Below are positions 10,326 through 19,679 of a stretch of 64,000 nt of DNA, one piece after another. The DNA is taken from assembly GCF_031954525.1 (NCBI RefSeq), contig NZ_CP134867.1, positions 4,030,001 to 4,094,000 of the forward strand, read 5' to 3'. A model generated the notes under the pieces. The model was not told the origin of the DNA. It worked only from the letters and a program-made list of their open reading frames with translations, and ran no database searches. This stretch comes from Dyella sp. BiH032 (GTDB lineage Bacteria; Pseudomonadota; Gammaproteobacteria; Xanthomonadales; Rhodanobacteraceae). A program made the position numbers and the translations under genes. How positions within the stretch are numbered: position 1 is the first letter of the stretch; the number at the start of each line of letters is the position of its first letter.

Positions 10326-11510
10326 ATGAAACAAGCCGTCGGCACGCTCGCCTTCATCGCCCGCTTCGTTGTCCTGGGCCTCGCCCTGGCCTTCATCGTC
10401 AGCCTTCTGTGGCCCGGTGTCGCCGACCGCCTCCGCGCCGGCATCGGCCTGCACACCGCCCCGCTCTCCTCCGGCCAGCCGGCGCCCGCCATCCGGGGTC
10501 GGGCGAGCGGACCGGTCTCCTATGCGGATGCGGTCGCCAAGGCGGCGCCCTCGGTGGTCAACATTTACGCAAACAAGATGGTCACCGAGCAGGGCGTGCA
10601 GATGTACACCGACCCCGTGCTGCAGCGCCTGTTCGGCGGCCGCCCTGCCATCTACAAGCGCCGCGAGCAGAGCCTGGGCTCGGGCGTGATCGTCAGCAGC
10701 CAAGGCTATGTGCTGACCAACAATCACGTGATCGCCAAGGCCGATGACATCCAGGTCCTGCTCTACGACGGGCGCGTGGCGAAGGCGCAGCTGGTGGGCG
10801 CGGACGCGGAGACTGACCTGGCCGTGCTCAAGATCGACGTCTCCAGCCCGCCCGTGATCCCCTTCGCCGACGAACAGCCCGCCCGCACCGGCGACGTCGT
10901 GCTCGCGATCGGCAATCCGCTCGGCCTCAACCAGACCGTGACCATGGGCATCATCAGCGCTATCGGCCGGCAGCTGAGCAGTTCCAGCCCGGAAGACTTC
11001 ATCCAGACGGACGCCGCCATCAATCTCGGCAATTCCGGCGGCGCGCTGGTCAACACGGACGGTGAGCTGGTGGGCATCAATACCTTGCTGATCGGCAAGG
11101 CCGCCAACGCCGAAGGCATCAGCTTCGCCATTCCAGTGAGCAGCGCGAAGAAGGTCCTGGAACAGATCATCGATACCGGCCATGTCGTCCGCGGCTGGCT
11201 GGGCGCCGACTACACCTTCGTGCCCGTGGCCGCCGACAGCGGCCTGCCCGCCGCCGCGCGCGGCGCGCAGGTGACGGACGTCTATCCGGGCGGCCCGGCT
11301 GCCCAGGCCGGCATCCAGCCGCACGACATCCTGCTGCGCATCGGCAAGGACGACATCGTGGATCCCGCGGACCTTCGCCGGCGCGAAGCCGCGCTCCAGC
11401 CCGGCAGCAAGACCGAGGTGTCTGGGCTGCGCAACGGCACGCCGTTCCATACCGACGTCACGCTCGCCCAGCGCCCGCCCCTGACGCCCACCGCTTCGTT
11501 GGACGATTAG
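10326..11510 (+). CDS. DegS/AlgW-like membrane-anchored serine protease with one PDZ domain
   Basis: The 394-residue protein has one N-terminal membrane helix (about residues 8-29), a trypsin-like protease domain and a single C-terminal PDZ domain. This is the DegS architecture, not the two-PDZ DegP one. The catalytic triad is visible: His134 in TNNHVI, Asp164 in ETDLAVLKI and Ser237 in NLGNSGGAL. DegS-type proteases sense misfolded outer-membrane proteins and start RseA cleavage to release sigma-E; that role is inferred here. ATG 10326 puts the helix at the amino end; longer in-frame extensions cover the intergenic promoter region. Its end overlaps the convergent transglycosylase gene by four bases. 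Confidence 0.9.
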   Translation: MKQAVGTLAFIARFVVLGLALAFIVSLLWPGVADRLRAGIGLHTAPLSSGQPAPAIRGRASGPVSYADAVAKAAPSVVNIYANKMVTEQGVQMYTDPVLQRLFGGRPAIYKRREQSLGSGVIVSSQGYVLTNNHVIAKADDIQVLLYDGRVAKAQLVGADAETDLAVLKIDVSSPPVIPFADEQPARTGDVVLAIGNPLGLNQTVTMGIISAIGRQLSSSSPEDFIQTDAAINLGNSGGALVNTDGELVGINTLLIGKAANAEGISFAIPVSSAKKVLEQIIDTGHVVRGWLGADYTFVPVAADSGLPAAARGAQVTDVYPGGPAAQAGIQPHDILLRIGKDDIVDPADLRRREAALQPGSKTEVSGLRNGTPFHTDVTLAQRPPLTPTASLDD

Positions 11511-12619
11511 CCGCGGCCGGGTCCGCTCCCCTGGGCCGAAGCCACCGGCGGGCGGGTCACCGCTCCGTAGCGCTTGCGCAACGTCCCCACCCGCTCCACG
11601 TAGACCTGGGTCTCCGCATAGGGCGGCACGCCGCTGTAGCGCTGCACGGCACCCGGCCCGGCGTTATATGCGGCCGCGGCCAGGCGCTCGTCACCGTTGA
11701 AGTTCTTCAGCAGCAGGGCGAGATAACGCGCGCCGCCGCGGATGTTCTGGTCGACGTCGAAGGCATCGCGCACGCCCATGTCGTTGGCGGTGGACGGCAT
11801 CAATTGCATCAGGCCCTGCGCGCCCGCGATGGACAGCGCCCGCGGGTTATAGGCGCTTTCGGCGTGGATGATCGCGCGCAGGAACGCTTCGTCCAGACCG
11901 AACTCGGCGCTGGCCAGCCGGATGGTGTCGGCATAGGCGGTCAGGTTGAGCTGCACGCTGTCCCACCGGATCGGCGAATGCAGATTGCACGCCACGCAGG
12001 TGGAGATGTAGGTGAACAGCATGGTCACCGCATGCGTGCCCTGTCCCGCGGGTTTCATATTGGTGTATTCGACGCTGCCGTCGGGCCGCGTCACGCGATA
12101 CACCGCGCCGCGCAGCACCCGGTCGCCCGCCGGAGGCGGCGGAGGCGCGGCGGCGACCGAATCCGTAGCGGCCTTGGATTCGCTGTAAGTCCATTGGCCG
12201 GCCTTCCCTGCGGCCACCGGCGCGACGACCGGCGGCAAAGGCTTGCCCGACGTCGCCACGTCGCCGTGCACACCGATCAGCGACGGCTCCGGCAACACCT
12301 GCGCTGTGGTCTGCGCCCCACCCTTCACCCAGGCCAGCGAGGCGGCCGGGGGCACCGGGACCCTGGCCTTGGCGCGCGGAGCCACGTCCGCCACGTTCGC
12401 GATCTTCTGGCAGCCCTGGTAGCCCTGCATGCTATTGCTGTAGACCGTTTCGCCAGCCGAACCCATGCAGCGATAGAGACCGCCGGCATGGACCGGCGCC
12501 AGCCACAGCGAACCACCAAGAAACAGGCATGCGAATGCTGCCCGGCCCAGGGCCAGGCCGGGACGGAAAGCCCGCGAGGACGAGCCGATGCTTTCCCCTT
12601 GTCGCTCGGCGTCTGACAT
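11507..12619 (-). CDS. Lytic transglycosylase (SLT domain) with N-terminal DUF4124-like region
   Basis: About 370 residues with an N-terminal hydrophobic segment (ACLFLGGSLWLAPVHAG) that looks like a signal peptide, although its N-region is unusually long. A short DUF4124-type segment follows (GLYRCMGSAGETVYSN), then a proline/alanine-rich linker. A C-terminal family-1 SLT domain carries the catalytic glutamate in HAESAYNP, with GAQGLMQLMPSTA and AAYNAGPGAVQRYSG following. It should cleave peptidoglycan between MurNAc and GlcNAc with anhydro-ring formation. No strong ribosome-binding site is seen before ATG 12619; a GC-rich hairpin sits there instead. Confidence 0.88.
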   Translation of the reverse strand: MSDAERQGESIGSSSRAFRPGLALGRAAFACLFLGGSLWLAPVHAGGLYRCMGSAGETVYSNSMQGYQGCQKIANVADVAPRAKARVPVPPAASLAWVKGGAQTTAQVLPEPSLIGVHGDVATSGKPLPPVVAPVAAGKAGQWTYSESKAATDSVAAAPPPPPAGDRVLRGAVYRVTRPDGSVEYTNMKPAGQGTHAVTMLFTYISTCVACNLHSPIRWDSVQLNLTAYADTIRLASAEFGLDEAFLRAIIHAESAYNPRALSIAGAQGLMQLMPSTANDMGVRDAFDVDQNIRGGARYLALLLKNFNGDERLAAAAYNAGPGAVQRYSGVPPYAETQVYVERVGTLRKRYGAVTRPPVASAQGSGPGRG

Positions 12620-12630
12620 GGCGCGCAGTG

Positions 12631-12649
12631 TGCCCCCGCCGAGGGGGCA
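12631..12649. repeat. GC hairpin in the leader of the lytic transglycosylase gene
   Basis: TGCCCCC (12631-12637) pairs perfectly with GGGGGCA (12643-12649) across a 5-base loop. On the transglycosylase mRNA it ends 11 bases before the start codon, where a ribosome-binding site would be. There is no T run, so it is not a terminator. Confidence 0.5.
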
Positions 12650-12821
12650 AGCCAAGCGCCGCCTCCCCGTTTCGTGCGCGCCGACAAACTCGCCGCCACC
12701 CCGGCCACCGGAACGGACGCAAGTCCCTGATCGCACAAGCCCTTCGCTGGCATGCCGGGCGGCGGGCGCGTAAACTGCGCGGTTCGGCGTCCCACGCCCC
12801 TTCTCTACCGGTACCTGCGCC

Positions 12822-14168
12822 ATGAGCGGCAAGCTTTTCATCAAGACCCACGGCTGCCAGATGAACGAGTACGACTCGGCCAAGATGGCCGACGTGCTCA
12901 AGGCTTCCCATGGCCTGGAACTGACCACCGACGAGTCGGAGGCGGACGTCATCCTGGTCAACACCTGCTCGATCCGCGAGAAGGCGCAGGAGAAGGTCTT
13001 CAGCCAGCTCGGCCGCTGGAAGGAATACAAGCAGGGCGGCAGACCCGTGCTGATCGGCGTGGGCGGCTGCGTCGCCTCGCAGGAAGGCGAGGCCATCATC
13101 AAGCGCGCCCCGTTCGTGGACCTGGTGTTCGGCCCGCAGACCCTGCACCGCCTGCCGGAGCTGATCGAGGCCAAGCGCGCCACCGGCAAGCCGCAGGTGG
13201 ACATCAGCTTCCCCGAGATCGAAAAGTTCGACCGCCTGCCCGAACCCCGCGCCGAAGGCCCCACGGCCTTCGTCTCGATCATGGAGGGCTGCTCGAAGTA
13301 CTGCTCGTACTGCGTGGTGCCCTACACCCGCGGCGAAGAAATCAGCCGCCCCTTCGACGACGTGCTGGTCGAGGTCGCCCAGCTCGCGGCGCAGGGCGTG
13401 CGCGAGGTGAACCTGCTGGGCCAGAACGTCAACGCCTATCGCGGCGCCACGCATGACGGCGGCACCGCCGATCTGGCCGTGCTGATCCACGCCATCGCGC
13501 AGATCGAAGGCATCGGCCGCATCCGCTTCACCACCTCGCATCCACTGGAGTTCTCGGACTCGCTGGTCGAGGCCTACGCCAACGTGCCCCAGCTCGCCAA
13601 CTTCCTGCACCTGCCGGTGCAGGCCGGTTCCGACCGCATCCTGGCCGCGATGAAGCGCGGCTACACGGCACTGGAGTTCAAGCAGAAGCTCCGCAAGCTG
13701 CGCGCCGTACGCCCGGACATCTGCATCTCGTCCGACTTCATCGTCGGCTTCCCCGGCGAGACCGACGAGGATTTCGAGAAGACCATGAAGCTGATCGAGG
13801 ACATCGGCTTCGACCAGAGCTTCTCCTTCATCTTCTCCTCGCGCCCCGGCACGCCGGCCGCCAATCTCGCCGACGACACGCCCATGGCGGTCAAGCACCA
13901 GCGCCTGGAACGCCTGCAGGCGGCGATCAACGCCAACGCGAAGAAGATCAACGAGGCGATGGTCGGCACCGTCCAGCGCGTGCTGGTCGAAAAACCCAGC
14001 AAGAAGAACCCCAACGAACTCACGGGCCGCACCGAGAACATGCGCTACGTGAACTTCCCCGGCCCCGCCCGCCTGATCGGCCAGTTCGTGGATGTGGTCA
14101 TCACCGAAGCCATGACCAACTCGCTGCGCGGCCGCGTGCACACCGCCGACGATCAGCAGGCCGCCTGA
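12822..14168 (+). CDS. miaB: tRNA-2-methylthio-N6-dimethylallyladenosine synthase (MiaB)
   Basis: MiaB adds a methylthio group to i6A37 of tRNAs that read UNN codons. The 448-residue protein has the N-terminal cluster-binding domain (cysteines in [21 protein letters not shown] and GVGGCVASQ). A radical-SAM CxxxCxxC in [19 protein letters not shown] follows, and a C-terminal TRAM domain includes [18 protein letters not shown]. In many gammaproteobacteria miaB sits directly upstream of phoH-ybeY-corC; here an oppositely oriented ABC cassette lies between them. Confidence 0.97.
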   Translation: MSGKLFIKTHGCQMNEYDSAKMADVLKASHGLELTTDESEADVILVNTCSIREKAQEKVFSQLGRWKEYKQGGRPVLIGVGGCVASQEGEAIIKRAPFVDLVFGPQTLHRLPELIEAKRATGKPQVDISFPEIEKFDRLPEPRAEGPTAFVSIMEGCSKYCSYCVVPYTRGEEISRPFDDVLVEVAQLAAQGVREVNLLGQNVNAYRGATHDGGTADLAVLIHAIAQIEGIGRIRFTTSHPLEFSDSLVEAYANVPQLANFLHLPVQAGSDRILAAMKRGYTALEFKQKLRKLRAVRPDICISSDFIVGFPGETDEDFEKTMKLIEDIGFDQSFSFIFSSRPGTPAANLADDTPMAVKHQRLERLQAAINANAKKINEAMVGTVQRVLVEKPSKKNPNELTGRTENMRYVNFPGPARLIGQFVDVVITEAMTNSLRGRVHTADDQQAA

Positions 14169-14254
14169 AGAAACCCGCTGGGGTGAGCGAAGCGACCCTC
14201 AGCGCATGAGCGCCTCACCGCTGCGGTGCTCTCCGCCTGCGTTCCACGCCTTCT

Positions 14255-15364
14255 TCAATCCAGGCGCTTGCGGAAACGCAGGATCGCCGCCGCCATCATC
14301 ACCGTGGTGAACGCCGCCAGCGCCGCCACCTCGCGCCACATCTCCCCCAGCCCTGCGCCGCGCAGCATCACGCCGCGAATCAGCCGCAGGAAGTGAGTGA
14401 GCGGCAGCACTTCCGCCAGCCATTGCGCGACCCGCGGCATGCCCGCGAAGGGGAACATGAAGCCGGACAGCAGGATGGACGGCAGGAACACGAAAAAGGT
14501 CATCTGCATCGCCTGGAACTGCGATTGCGCGCGCGTGGAAATCAGCAGCCCCATGGTCAGGTTGGCCAGGATCAGCAGCGCGGCGGCGAGGTAGACATCG
14601 AGCAGGCTGCCGTGGATCGGCACGTCGAACAGCCAGCGCCCCAGCGCCAGGATGACCGTTGTCTGGATCAGGCCGATGCCGATGTAGGGGAGCACCTTGC
14701 CGATCATCAGTTCCGCGCTGCTCAGCGGCGTCGCGATCAGCAGTTCCATATTCCCGCGCTCGCGCTCGCGCACGATGGCGATGCCCGTGAACAGCACCAT
14801 GGTCATGGTGAGGATCACGCCGATCAATCCCGGCACGATGTTCACCGCCGAGCGCCGCTGCGGGTTGTAGAAGCTCACGATGCTGATCGGGCCGGCCGCC
14901 GGCGTGCTGACCAGCGGCGCGCGCGTATCCGGCGCGGCGCCATCCACGGGGACCTGCGCCAGTTGCATCGCGGCGCTCTGCACCACGTTGTCGCTACCGT
15001 CCACCATGATCTGCGCGACCTGCCGGCCGTCGTAGCGGCGCCGCTCGAAGTCCGGCGGCACCGCCACGCCGAGGCTGATCTCGCCCCGGCGCAGCATGGT
15101 CACCAGTTCTTCGGGCGTATCGGCGCGCGCCACCGGCGAGATCACCCCGGTCGCCAGCATGTCCATCACCAGCGCGCGCGATCCCGCGGTGTTGGCCTGG
15201 TCGACGATGCCCGCATCGAGACCGCGAAGATTGGTGTTGATCGCATAGCCGAACAGCACCAGCTGGATGACCGGAATGCCCACGATCATCGCCAGCGTGA
15301 TCCGGTCGCGGCTCAGCTGCCGCAGCTCCTTGATCACGATGGCCCATAGCCGGCGCCAGCTCAC
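14255..15364 (-). CDS. ABC-2 type transporter permease (YbhR/YhhJ-like)
   Basis: A 369-residue membrane protein with an N-terminal helix, a large periplasmic domain (about residues 50-170) and five further helices, the ABC-2 membrane fold. Conserved bits include KELRQLSRDRITLAMIVGIP at the amino end and RERERGNMELLIATPLSSAELMIGK before helix 2. It forms an efflux pump with the ATPase and membrane-fusion protein encoded just upstream. E. coli ybhFSR has two permeases; only one is seen here, so it probably acts as a homodimer. Its start overlaps the ATPase stop by four bases. Confidence 0.92.
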   Translation of the reverse strand: MSWRRLWAIVIKELRQLSRDRITLAMIVGIPVIQLVLFGYAINTNLRGLDAGIVDQANTAGSRALVMDMLATGVISPVARADTPEELVTMLRRGEISLGVAVPPDFERRRYDGRQVAQIMVDGSDNVVQSAAMQLAQVPVDGAAPDTRAPLVSTPAAGPISIVSFYNPQRRSAVNIVPGLIGVILTMTMVLFTGIAIVRERERGNMELLIATPLSSAELMIGKVLPYIGIGLIQTTVILALGRWLFDVPIHGSLLDVYLAAALLILANLTMGLLISTRAQSQFQAMQMTFFVFLPSILLSGFMFPFAGMPRVAQWLAEVLPLTHFLRLIRGVMLRGAGLGEMWREVAALAAFTTVMMAAAILRFRKRLD

Positions 15365-16326
15365 GAGGCCCGCTCCTCTTTCCGCTGCTGGCGCGTGACC
15401 GCGACGAAAACGTCTTCGAGGTTCGGCATGACCGGCTCCACTTTGGCGCCGTCGACTTTCCCGGAAAGGCTCTCCTGCAGCCGCGCACGCGCCTCCTCGC
15501 CAGCGACGCTGCCTTCCCGCACCAGCACGCGCAACTCGTTGCCCACCTGCGCGGCGCCGAGCACGTCGGGGGCATCGGCCAGCGCGTGCTGCGCACGCCG
15601 GGCATCGCCGCCGGAGACGATGAAGGTTCGCCCCTTCAGCTTGCCGGTGAGTTCGGCGGGCGTTCCGTCCGCCACCAGAACGCCCCGATCGAGCACCGCC
15701 AGGCGATGGCAGCGCTCGGCCTCGTCCATCAGATGCGTCGAGACCAGCAAGGTGGTGCCTTCGTCGGCCAGCTCGAAGAGCTTCTCCCAGAAGTCGCGCC
15801 GCGATTCCGGGTCCACCGCGCTGGTGGGCTCGTCCAGGAACAGCAGCTCCGGCTCATGGATCACGGCGCAGGCCAGCGCCAGCCGCTGCTTCTGCCCGCC
15901 GCTCATGGTCCCGGCCAGTTGCTGCTCGCGATCGCCGAAGCGGTATTGCTCCACCAGCTCGGCGACCCGCCTGGCCGAACGCTCCTTCGGAACGCCCTGC
16001 ACCGCGGCCATGAACTCGAGGTTCTCGCGCACGCTCAGGTCCTCGAACAGCGAGAACTTCTGCGTCATGTAACCAATGCGTTTGCGTAGCGCCTCCGCCT
16101 CCTTCGGAATGCGCAGCCCCAGCACGTCGATGTCTCCCTCGCTGGGCGTGAGCAGACCGCACAGCATGCGGATAGTGGTCGACTTGCCCGAGCCGTTCGG
16201 CCCGAGAAAACCATAGACGTGGCGCGCAGGCACTTCGAGATGCACGTGGTCCACCGCGGTCAGCTGGCCGAAGCGCTTGGTCAGGCCGCTCGCGCGAATG
16301 GCCATGCCCTCGCCCTGCTCGCTCAC
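15361..16326 (-). CDS. ABC transporter ATP-binding protein (YbhF-like, single domain)
   Basis: A 321-residue ATPase with Walker A GPNGSGKST, signature GTMSGGQKQRLALA, Walker B LLFLDEPTSAVDP and an H-loop in LVSTHLMDE. The C-terminal 90 residues form the extra domain typical of ABC-2 drug exporters. E. coli YbhF carries two fused ATPase domains; this protein has only one. It is coupled by 4-base overlaps to both neighbours, the membrane-fusion gene upstream and the permease downstream. Confidence 0.94.
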   Translation of the reverse strand: MSEQGEGMAIRASGLTKRFGQLTAVDHVHLEVPARHVYGFLGPNGSGKSTTIRMLCGLLTPSEGDIDVLGLRIPKEAEALRKRIGYMTQKFSLFEDLSVRENLEFMAAVQGVPKERSARRVAELVEQYRFGDREQQLAGTMSGGQKQRLALACAVIHEPELLFLDEPTSAVDPESRRDFWEKLFELADEGTTLLVSTHLMDEAERCHRLAVLDRGVLVADGTPAELTGKLKGRTFIVSGGDARRAQHALADAPDVLGAAQVGNELRVLVREGSVAGEEARARLQESLSGKVDGAKVEPVMPNLEDVFVAVTRQQRKEERAS

Positions 16327-17276
16327 GGCTTGCCCTCCGGATAGTCCACGCGCACCGGCAAGCCGACCGGGAGGTCGGCGGCATCCGCTCCCAGCGTGAC
16401 TTCCGCCAGGTAGCTGAGCCGTGCCGCGTCCTCGCCGATCAGCGCGTAGTACGGCGTGAACTCAGGCTCGCTGCGGATCAGGCGCACCTTGCCCGCGTAG
16501 GTCTTGTCGCGGCCATCCACGTGCACCTGCACCGTATCGCCCACGCGCAACCGCGCGCGCAGCGGTTCCTGCAGATAGATGCGCGCGTACGGCGCGTCAC
16601 CGGCCAGCAGGATCGCCAACGGCGCCCCCACCGGCGCCTGGTCGCCCAGCTTGTAGGGAAGACTGTCCACGCGCCCCGCGCGCGGCGCGACCAGGGCGAG
16701 CTTGCCCAGCAGCACCTTCTGCGCCTCGGCCTGCGCCAGGGCGGCGGCCAGCGCGGCCTCGCCCTGCGCGATTTGCTCGGGACGCGTGCCGTGCACCAGC
16801 GCGTCCAGCGTTGCGCGGGCCGCAGCGACCTGCCCGTCGGCGCCGCCGGCGGCTGCGCGGGCGCGATCGATGTCGGCAGCCGCGGCGTAGTTATCTTTCT
16901 GCAGCGGCAGCAGGCGCTGGTAGTAGGCCCGTGCATCGCGTGCCTGCGCTTCGGCGGCAGCCAAGTCGGCGCGCGCCTTGGCGATGTCTTCCTGCCGCGG
17001 CCCCACGCGCAGCTCTAGCAGCGTCGCCTGCTGCTGCTTCGCCTGTGCTTCCGCGGCGGCGAGCTGGGCCAGGGTGTGGGTGGGATCCAACCGCAGCAAC
17101 GGCTGGCCGGCCGTGACCACCTGGCCTTCGCGCACGTCGACCGCCACCACACGCTCCGCGGCCGGCGCGGGCAGGCCGATCCGGTCGTACTCCAGCGTGC
17201 CCAAGGCCTGGGGCGGTGCCTTGTGGCAACCGGACAGGCACGCCAGAGCCGCGACGAAGAAGATGCGCCAGTTCAT
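16323..17276 (-). CDS. HlyD/YbhG-like periplasmic membrane-fusion lipoprotein
   Basis: A 317-residue protein with a lipoprotein signal (ALACLSGCHKAP; lipidation at the first Cys of LSGC). It has the beta-barrel/lipoyl halves (VVAVDVREGQVVTAGQPLLRL and APRAGRVDSLPYKLGDQAPVGAP) and a long alanine-rich coiled-coil hairpin between them. This is the periplasmic adaptor of a tripartite exporter. Its ATG overlaps the stop of the TetR gene (ATGA), so the regulator is the first gene of the operon it probably controls. Confidence 0.92.
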   Translation of the reverse strand: MNWRIFFVAALACLSGCHKAPPQALGTLEYDRIGLPAPAAERVVAVDVREGQVVTAGQPLLRLDPTHTLAQLAAAEAQAKQQQATLLELRVGPRQEDIAKARADLAAAEAQARDARAYYQRLLPLQKDNYAAAADIDRARAAAGGADGQVAAARATLDALVHGTRPEQIAQGEAALAAALAQAEAQKVLLGKLALVAPRAGRVDSLPYKLGDQAPVGAPLAILLAGDAPYARIYLQEPLRARLRVGDTVQVHVDGRDKTYAGKVRLIRSEPEFTPYYALIGEDAARLSYLAEVTLGADAADLPVGLPVRVDYPEGKP

Positions 17277-17956
17277 GAGGAAACTCCGGAAGGACGTCCA
17301 GCCAGGCCGTTTTCGAGCAAGGCGAGCGTGTGCCTGGCCAAGGCGTCCGGCCCTAGATCGTCGGCCTCGAACACGCGGCGCCAGATCGGAGCGCCCGCGG
17401 CAGGAAACAGCGTCAATCCGACCAGCGACACCACCAGCAGGCGCGGGTCCAGCCCCGGATTCAGCGCGCCGGCCGCCTGCGCGGCGGCAAACCGCTGCGC
17501 CAGCAGCTTCGGCACGTTCGGCAGCAGCTGATGGAACAGCACCTCGCGCAATTCGCCGCCCTCGCACAACACCTCGCGCACCCACAGCGGAGGCAGCCAG
17601 GCGTGACGGGCCACCACCTCGCCCACGCCGCGCACGAAGATGTCGGCCAGCACCCTGGGATCGTCCCCCGCCTGGGCCAACCGCTCGCGGACGGGCATCA
17701 AGGCGGGGAGCAGGCGCTCGTCGATCACCGCCTGCTTCAGCTGCGCCTTGTCGCCGAAGTAGTAATGCAGCATCGCCGGCGTGACCTCGGCATCCAGCGC
17801 GATGGCGCGCAGCGGGGTGGCGCCGATGCCGTCACGCGCGAAGCGAGCGAGCGCCACGTCGAGCAGATGAGCGCGCAGGTCGCGGTCGTCGCGGGCACCG
17901 CGGGTAGGGCGTCCCGCGGCACGGCTCGGCTTGGCTGAGGTCTTGGTCCTGGGCAT
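17273..17956 (-). CDS. TetR-family transcriptional regulator (CecR/YbiH-like)
   Basis: A 227-residue repressor with an N-terminal helix-turn-helix (FARDGIGATPLRAIALDAEVTPAMLHYYFGDKAQL) and a larger ligand-binding C-terminal domain. Order and partners (TetR, HlyD, ATPase, permease) are those of the E. coli cecR-ybhGFSR locus, which is linked to drug sensitivity. I choose ATG 17956 (MPRTKTS); upstream in-frame codons would run through the promoter and operator. An A/T palindrome inside the predicted promoter suggests autorepression. Confidence 0.92.
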   Translation of the reverse strand: MPRTKTSAKPSRAAGRPTRGARDDRDLRAHLLDVALARFARDGIGATPLRAIALDAEVTPAMLHYYFGDKAQLKQAVIDERLLPALMPVRERLAQAGDDPRVLADIFVRGVGEVVARHAWLPPLWVREVLCEGGELREVLFHQLLPNVPKLLAQRFAAAQAAGALNPGLDPRLLVVSLVGLTLFPAAGAPIWRRVFEADDLGPDALARHTLALLENGLAGRPSGVSS

Positions 17957-17961
17957 GGCGG

Positions 17962-17992
17962 AAAAATTAATTAAACGATTAATTATTTGCAA
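17962..17992 (-). promoter_or_regulatory. TetR operator palindrome embedded in the promoter of the efflux operon
   Basis: AATTAAT (17965-17971) and ATTAATT (17978-17984) form a perfect inverted repeat with a 6-base spacer, extending to 17962-17987 with one mismatch. On the minus strand a TTGCAA -35 (17992-17987) and TAATTT -10 (17969-17964) with 17-base spacing enclose it. A dimer bound here would block the promoter. The A/T richness contrasts sharply with the GC-rich surroundings. Confidence 0.7.
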
Positions 17993-18095
17993 GCCTCGAC
18001 TTGTGTCAGGAGCCGATCCATGGCGCCCTACACCCATCGGCCCCATGCATGGCGCGGTAGCCCTGGCCGGCGCCGCGCGTTACTCTCGCGCGCCT

Positions 18096-19076
18096 ATGAC
18101 AGAGCTCAATCAGCGCGACTTCGCGCTCGACCCCGAAGACAACGCCCGCCTCGCCAACCTCTGCGGCCCGTTCGACGAACACCTGCGCCAGATCGAGTTG
18201 CGCCTGGGCGTGGAAATCGACCACCGCGGCAACCTGTTCCAGGTCATCGGCGAGGACGCGCCCGCGCGCGTCGCCGAAAAAGTGCTGCGCGCCCTGTACG
18301 ACAGCACCGAACACGAGACGCTCACCGGCCCGCGGATCAATCTCCACTTGGCCGAATCCGGTATCGACGCACTCAGTGCCGAGGCGGCCGAGAGCGCGCA
18401 GGAAGTCGTCATCAAGGTCAAGCGCGGCGTCATCAAGGGACGCGGCCCCAACCAGGCGCGCTACCTGCACGCCATCACTACGCATGACATCAATTTCGGC
18501 GTCGGCCCCGCCGGCACCGGCAAGACCTACCTGGCCGTCGCCAGCGCGGTGGAAGCGCTCGAAGCCAACCGCGTGCAGCGTCTGCTGCTGGTGCGCCCCG
18601 CGGTGGAAGCCGGCGAGAAACTGGGCTTCCTGCCGGGCGACCTCTCGCAGAAAGTCGACCCGTACTTGCGCCCGCTGTATGACGCGCTCTACGAAATGCT
18701 CGGCTTCGAAAAAGTAGCCAAGCTGATCGAGCGCAACGTTATCGAGATCGCGCCGCTCGCGTACATGCGCGGTCGCACGCTCAATGACTCGTATGTGATC
18801 CTCGACGAAGCCCAGAACACCACCGTCGAGCAGATGAAGATGTTCCTCACCCGCATCGGCTTCGGCTCGGTGGCGGTGATCACCGGCGACGTCAGCCAGG
18901 TCGACCTGCCGCGCAACGTGCGCTCGGGCCTGCGCCACGCGATCGAAGTGCTGCGCGGCGTGGACGGCATCAGCTTCACCTTCTTCACCTCGCGCGATGT
19001 CGTACGCCATCCGCTGGTGGCCAAGATCGTGCGCGCGTACGAGGCCTTCGAACAGAAGCCAGAGGAATCCAGGTGA
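18096..19076 (+). CDS. PhoH family ATPase (YbeZ-like)
   Basis: A 326-residue PhoH/YbeZ ATPase with Walker [12 protein letters not shown], Walker [12 protein letters not shown] and the [20 protein letters not shown] block typical of the family. YbeZ-type proteins work with the endoribonuclease YbeY in 16S rRNA maturation and ribosome quality control. The ATG at 18096 (MTELNQRDF) fits the family; the open frame upstream covers the divergent TetR promoter. Its stop overlaps the ybeY start by four bases. Confidence 0.94.
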   Translation: MTELNQRDFALDPEDNARLANLCGPFDEHLRQIELRLGVEIDHRGNLFQVIGEDAPARVAEKVLRALYDSTEHETLTGPRINLHLAESGIDALSAEAAESAQEVVIKVKRGVIKGRGPNQARYLHAITTHDINFGVGPAGTGKTYLAVASAVEALEANRVQRLLLVRPAVEAGEKLGFLPGDLSQKVDPYLRPLYDALYEMLGFEKVAKLIERNVIEIAPLAYMRGRTLNDSYVILDEAQNTTVEQMKMFLTRIGFGSVAVITGDVSQVDLPRNVRSGLRHAIEVLRGVDGISFTFFTSRDVVRHPLVAKIVRAYEAFEQKPEESR

Positions 19077-19573
19077 GTCCGGCCAAGGTGAGGACGGCGC
19101 GCCAGCCGGCCGCCGCGTCGCCGCTAACCCTGTCGGTCGGTTATGCCGCGCCACGCGCCGGCGTGCCCTCCCCGGCCAGCTTCCGGCGCTGGGCCGAGGC
19201 GGCCCTGCGCGGGGCCCGCCGGCGCAAGGCCGCGGAGCTGTCGATCCGCATCGTCGATACGGCCGAGGGCCGCTCCCTCAACCGCGACTACCGCGGCAAG
19301 GACTACGCCACCAACGTGCTCTCCTTTCCCGCCGAGCTGCCGCCCGGCGTCGCCCTCCCGCTCATCGGGGACCTGGCGATCTGCGCGCCCGTGGTCGCGC
19401 GCGAGGCGGCGGAACAGGGCAAGGATCCGCGCGACCACTGGGCCCACATGACCGTGCATGGAGTGCTGCACCTGCTGGGCTACGACCACATCGAGGACAC
19501 CGAGGCCGAAGCCATGGAAGCCCTCGAAACCCGCATCCTCGCTGGCTTGGGCATCGCCGATCCCTACGCCTGA
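19073..19573 (+). CDS. ybeY: Endoribonuclease YbeY (rRNA maturation factor)
   Basis: A 166-residue zinc-dependent RNase with the signature [20 protein letters not shown], whose three histidines bind zinc. YbeY acts in 16S rRNA 3' processing. Translation starts at GTG 19073, which overlaps the PhoH stop (GTGA), giving the conserved phoH-ybeY pairing. The amino-terminal 25 residues are rich in alanine and arginine and probably not conserved. Confidence 0.95.
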   Translation: MSPAKVRTARQPAAASPLTLSVGYAAPRAGVPSPASFRRWAEAALRGARRRKAAELSIRIVDTAEGRSLNRDYRGKDYATNVLSFPAELPPGVALPLIGDLAICAPVVAREAAEQGKDPRDHWAHMTVHGVLHLLGYDHIEDTEAEAMEALETRILAGLGIADPYA

Positions 19574-19679
19574 GCCGCCCGTGCGGACGCCATGCCGGTG
19601 GGGCTTGGGCCCTGAATTGTCACGAGTTTTGGGCTAGACTCGGCTTTCCGCCCGTCTTCCGGGCACACCCGCAAGCGTA

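Noticed and set aside
14169..14254. Terminator or small gene between miaB and the ABC permease
   Set aside because: The only inverted repeat (GCTGGGGT with CCCTCAGC) is imperfect and lacks a T run; no small open frame has a ribosome-binding site.
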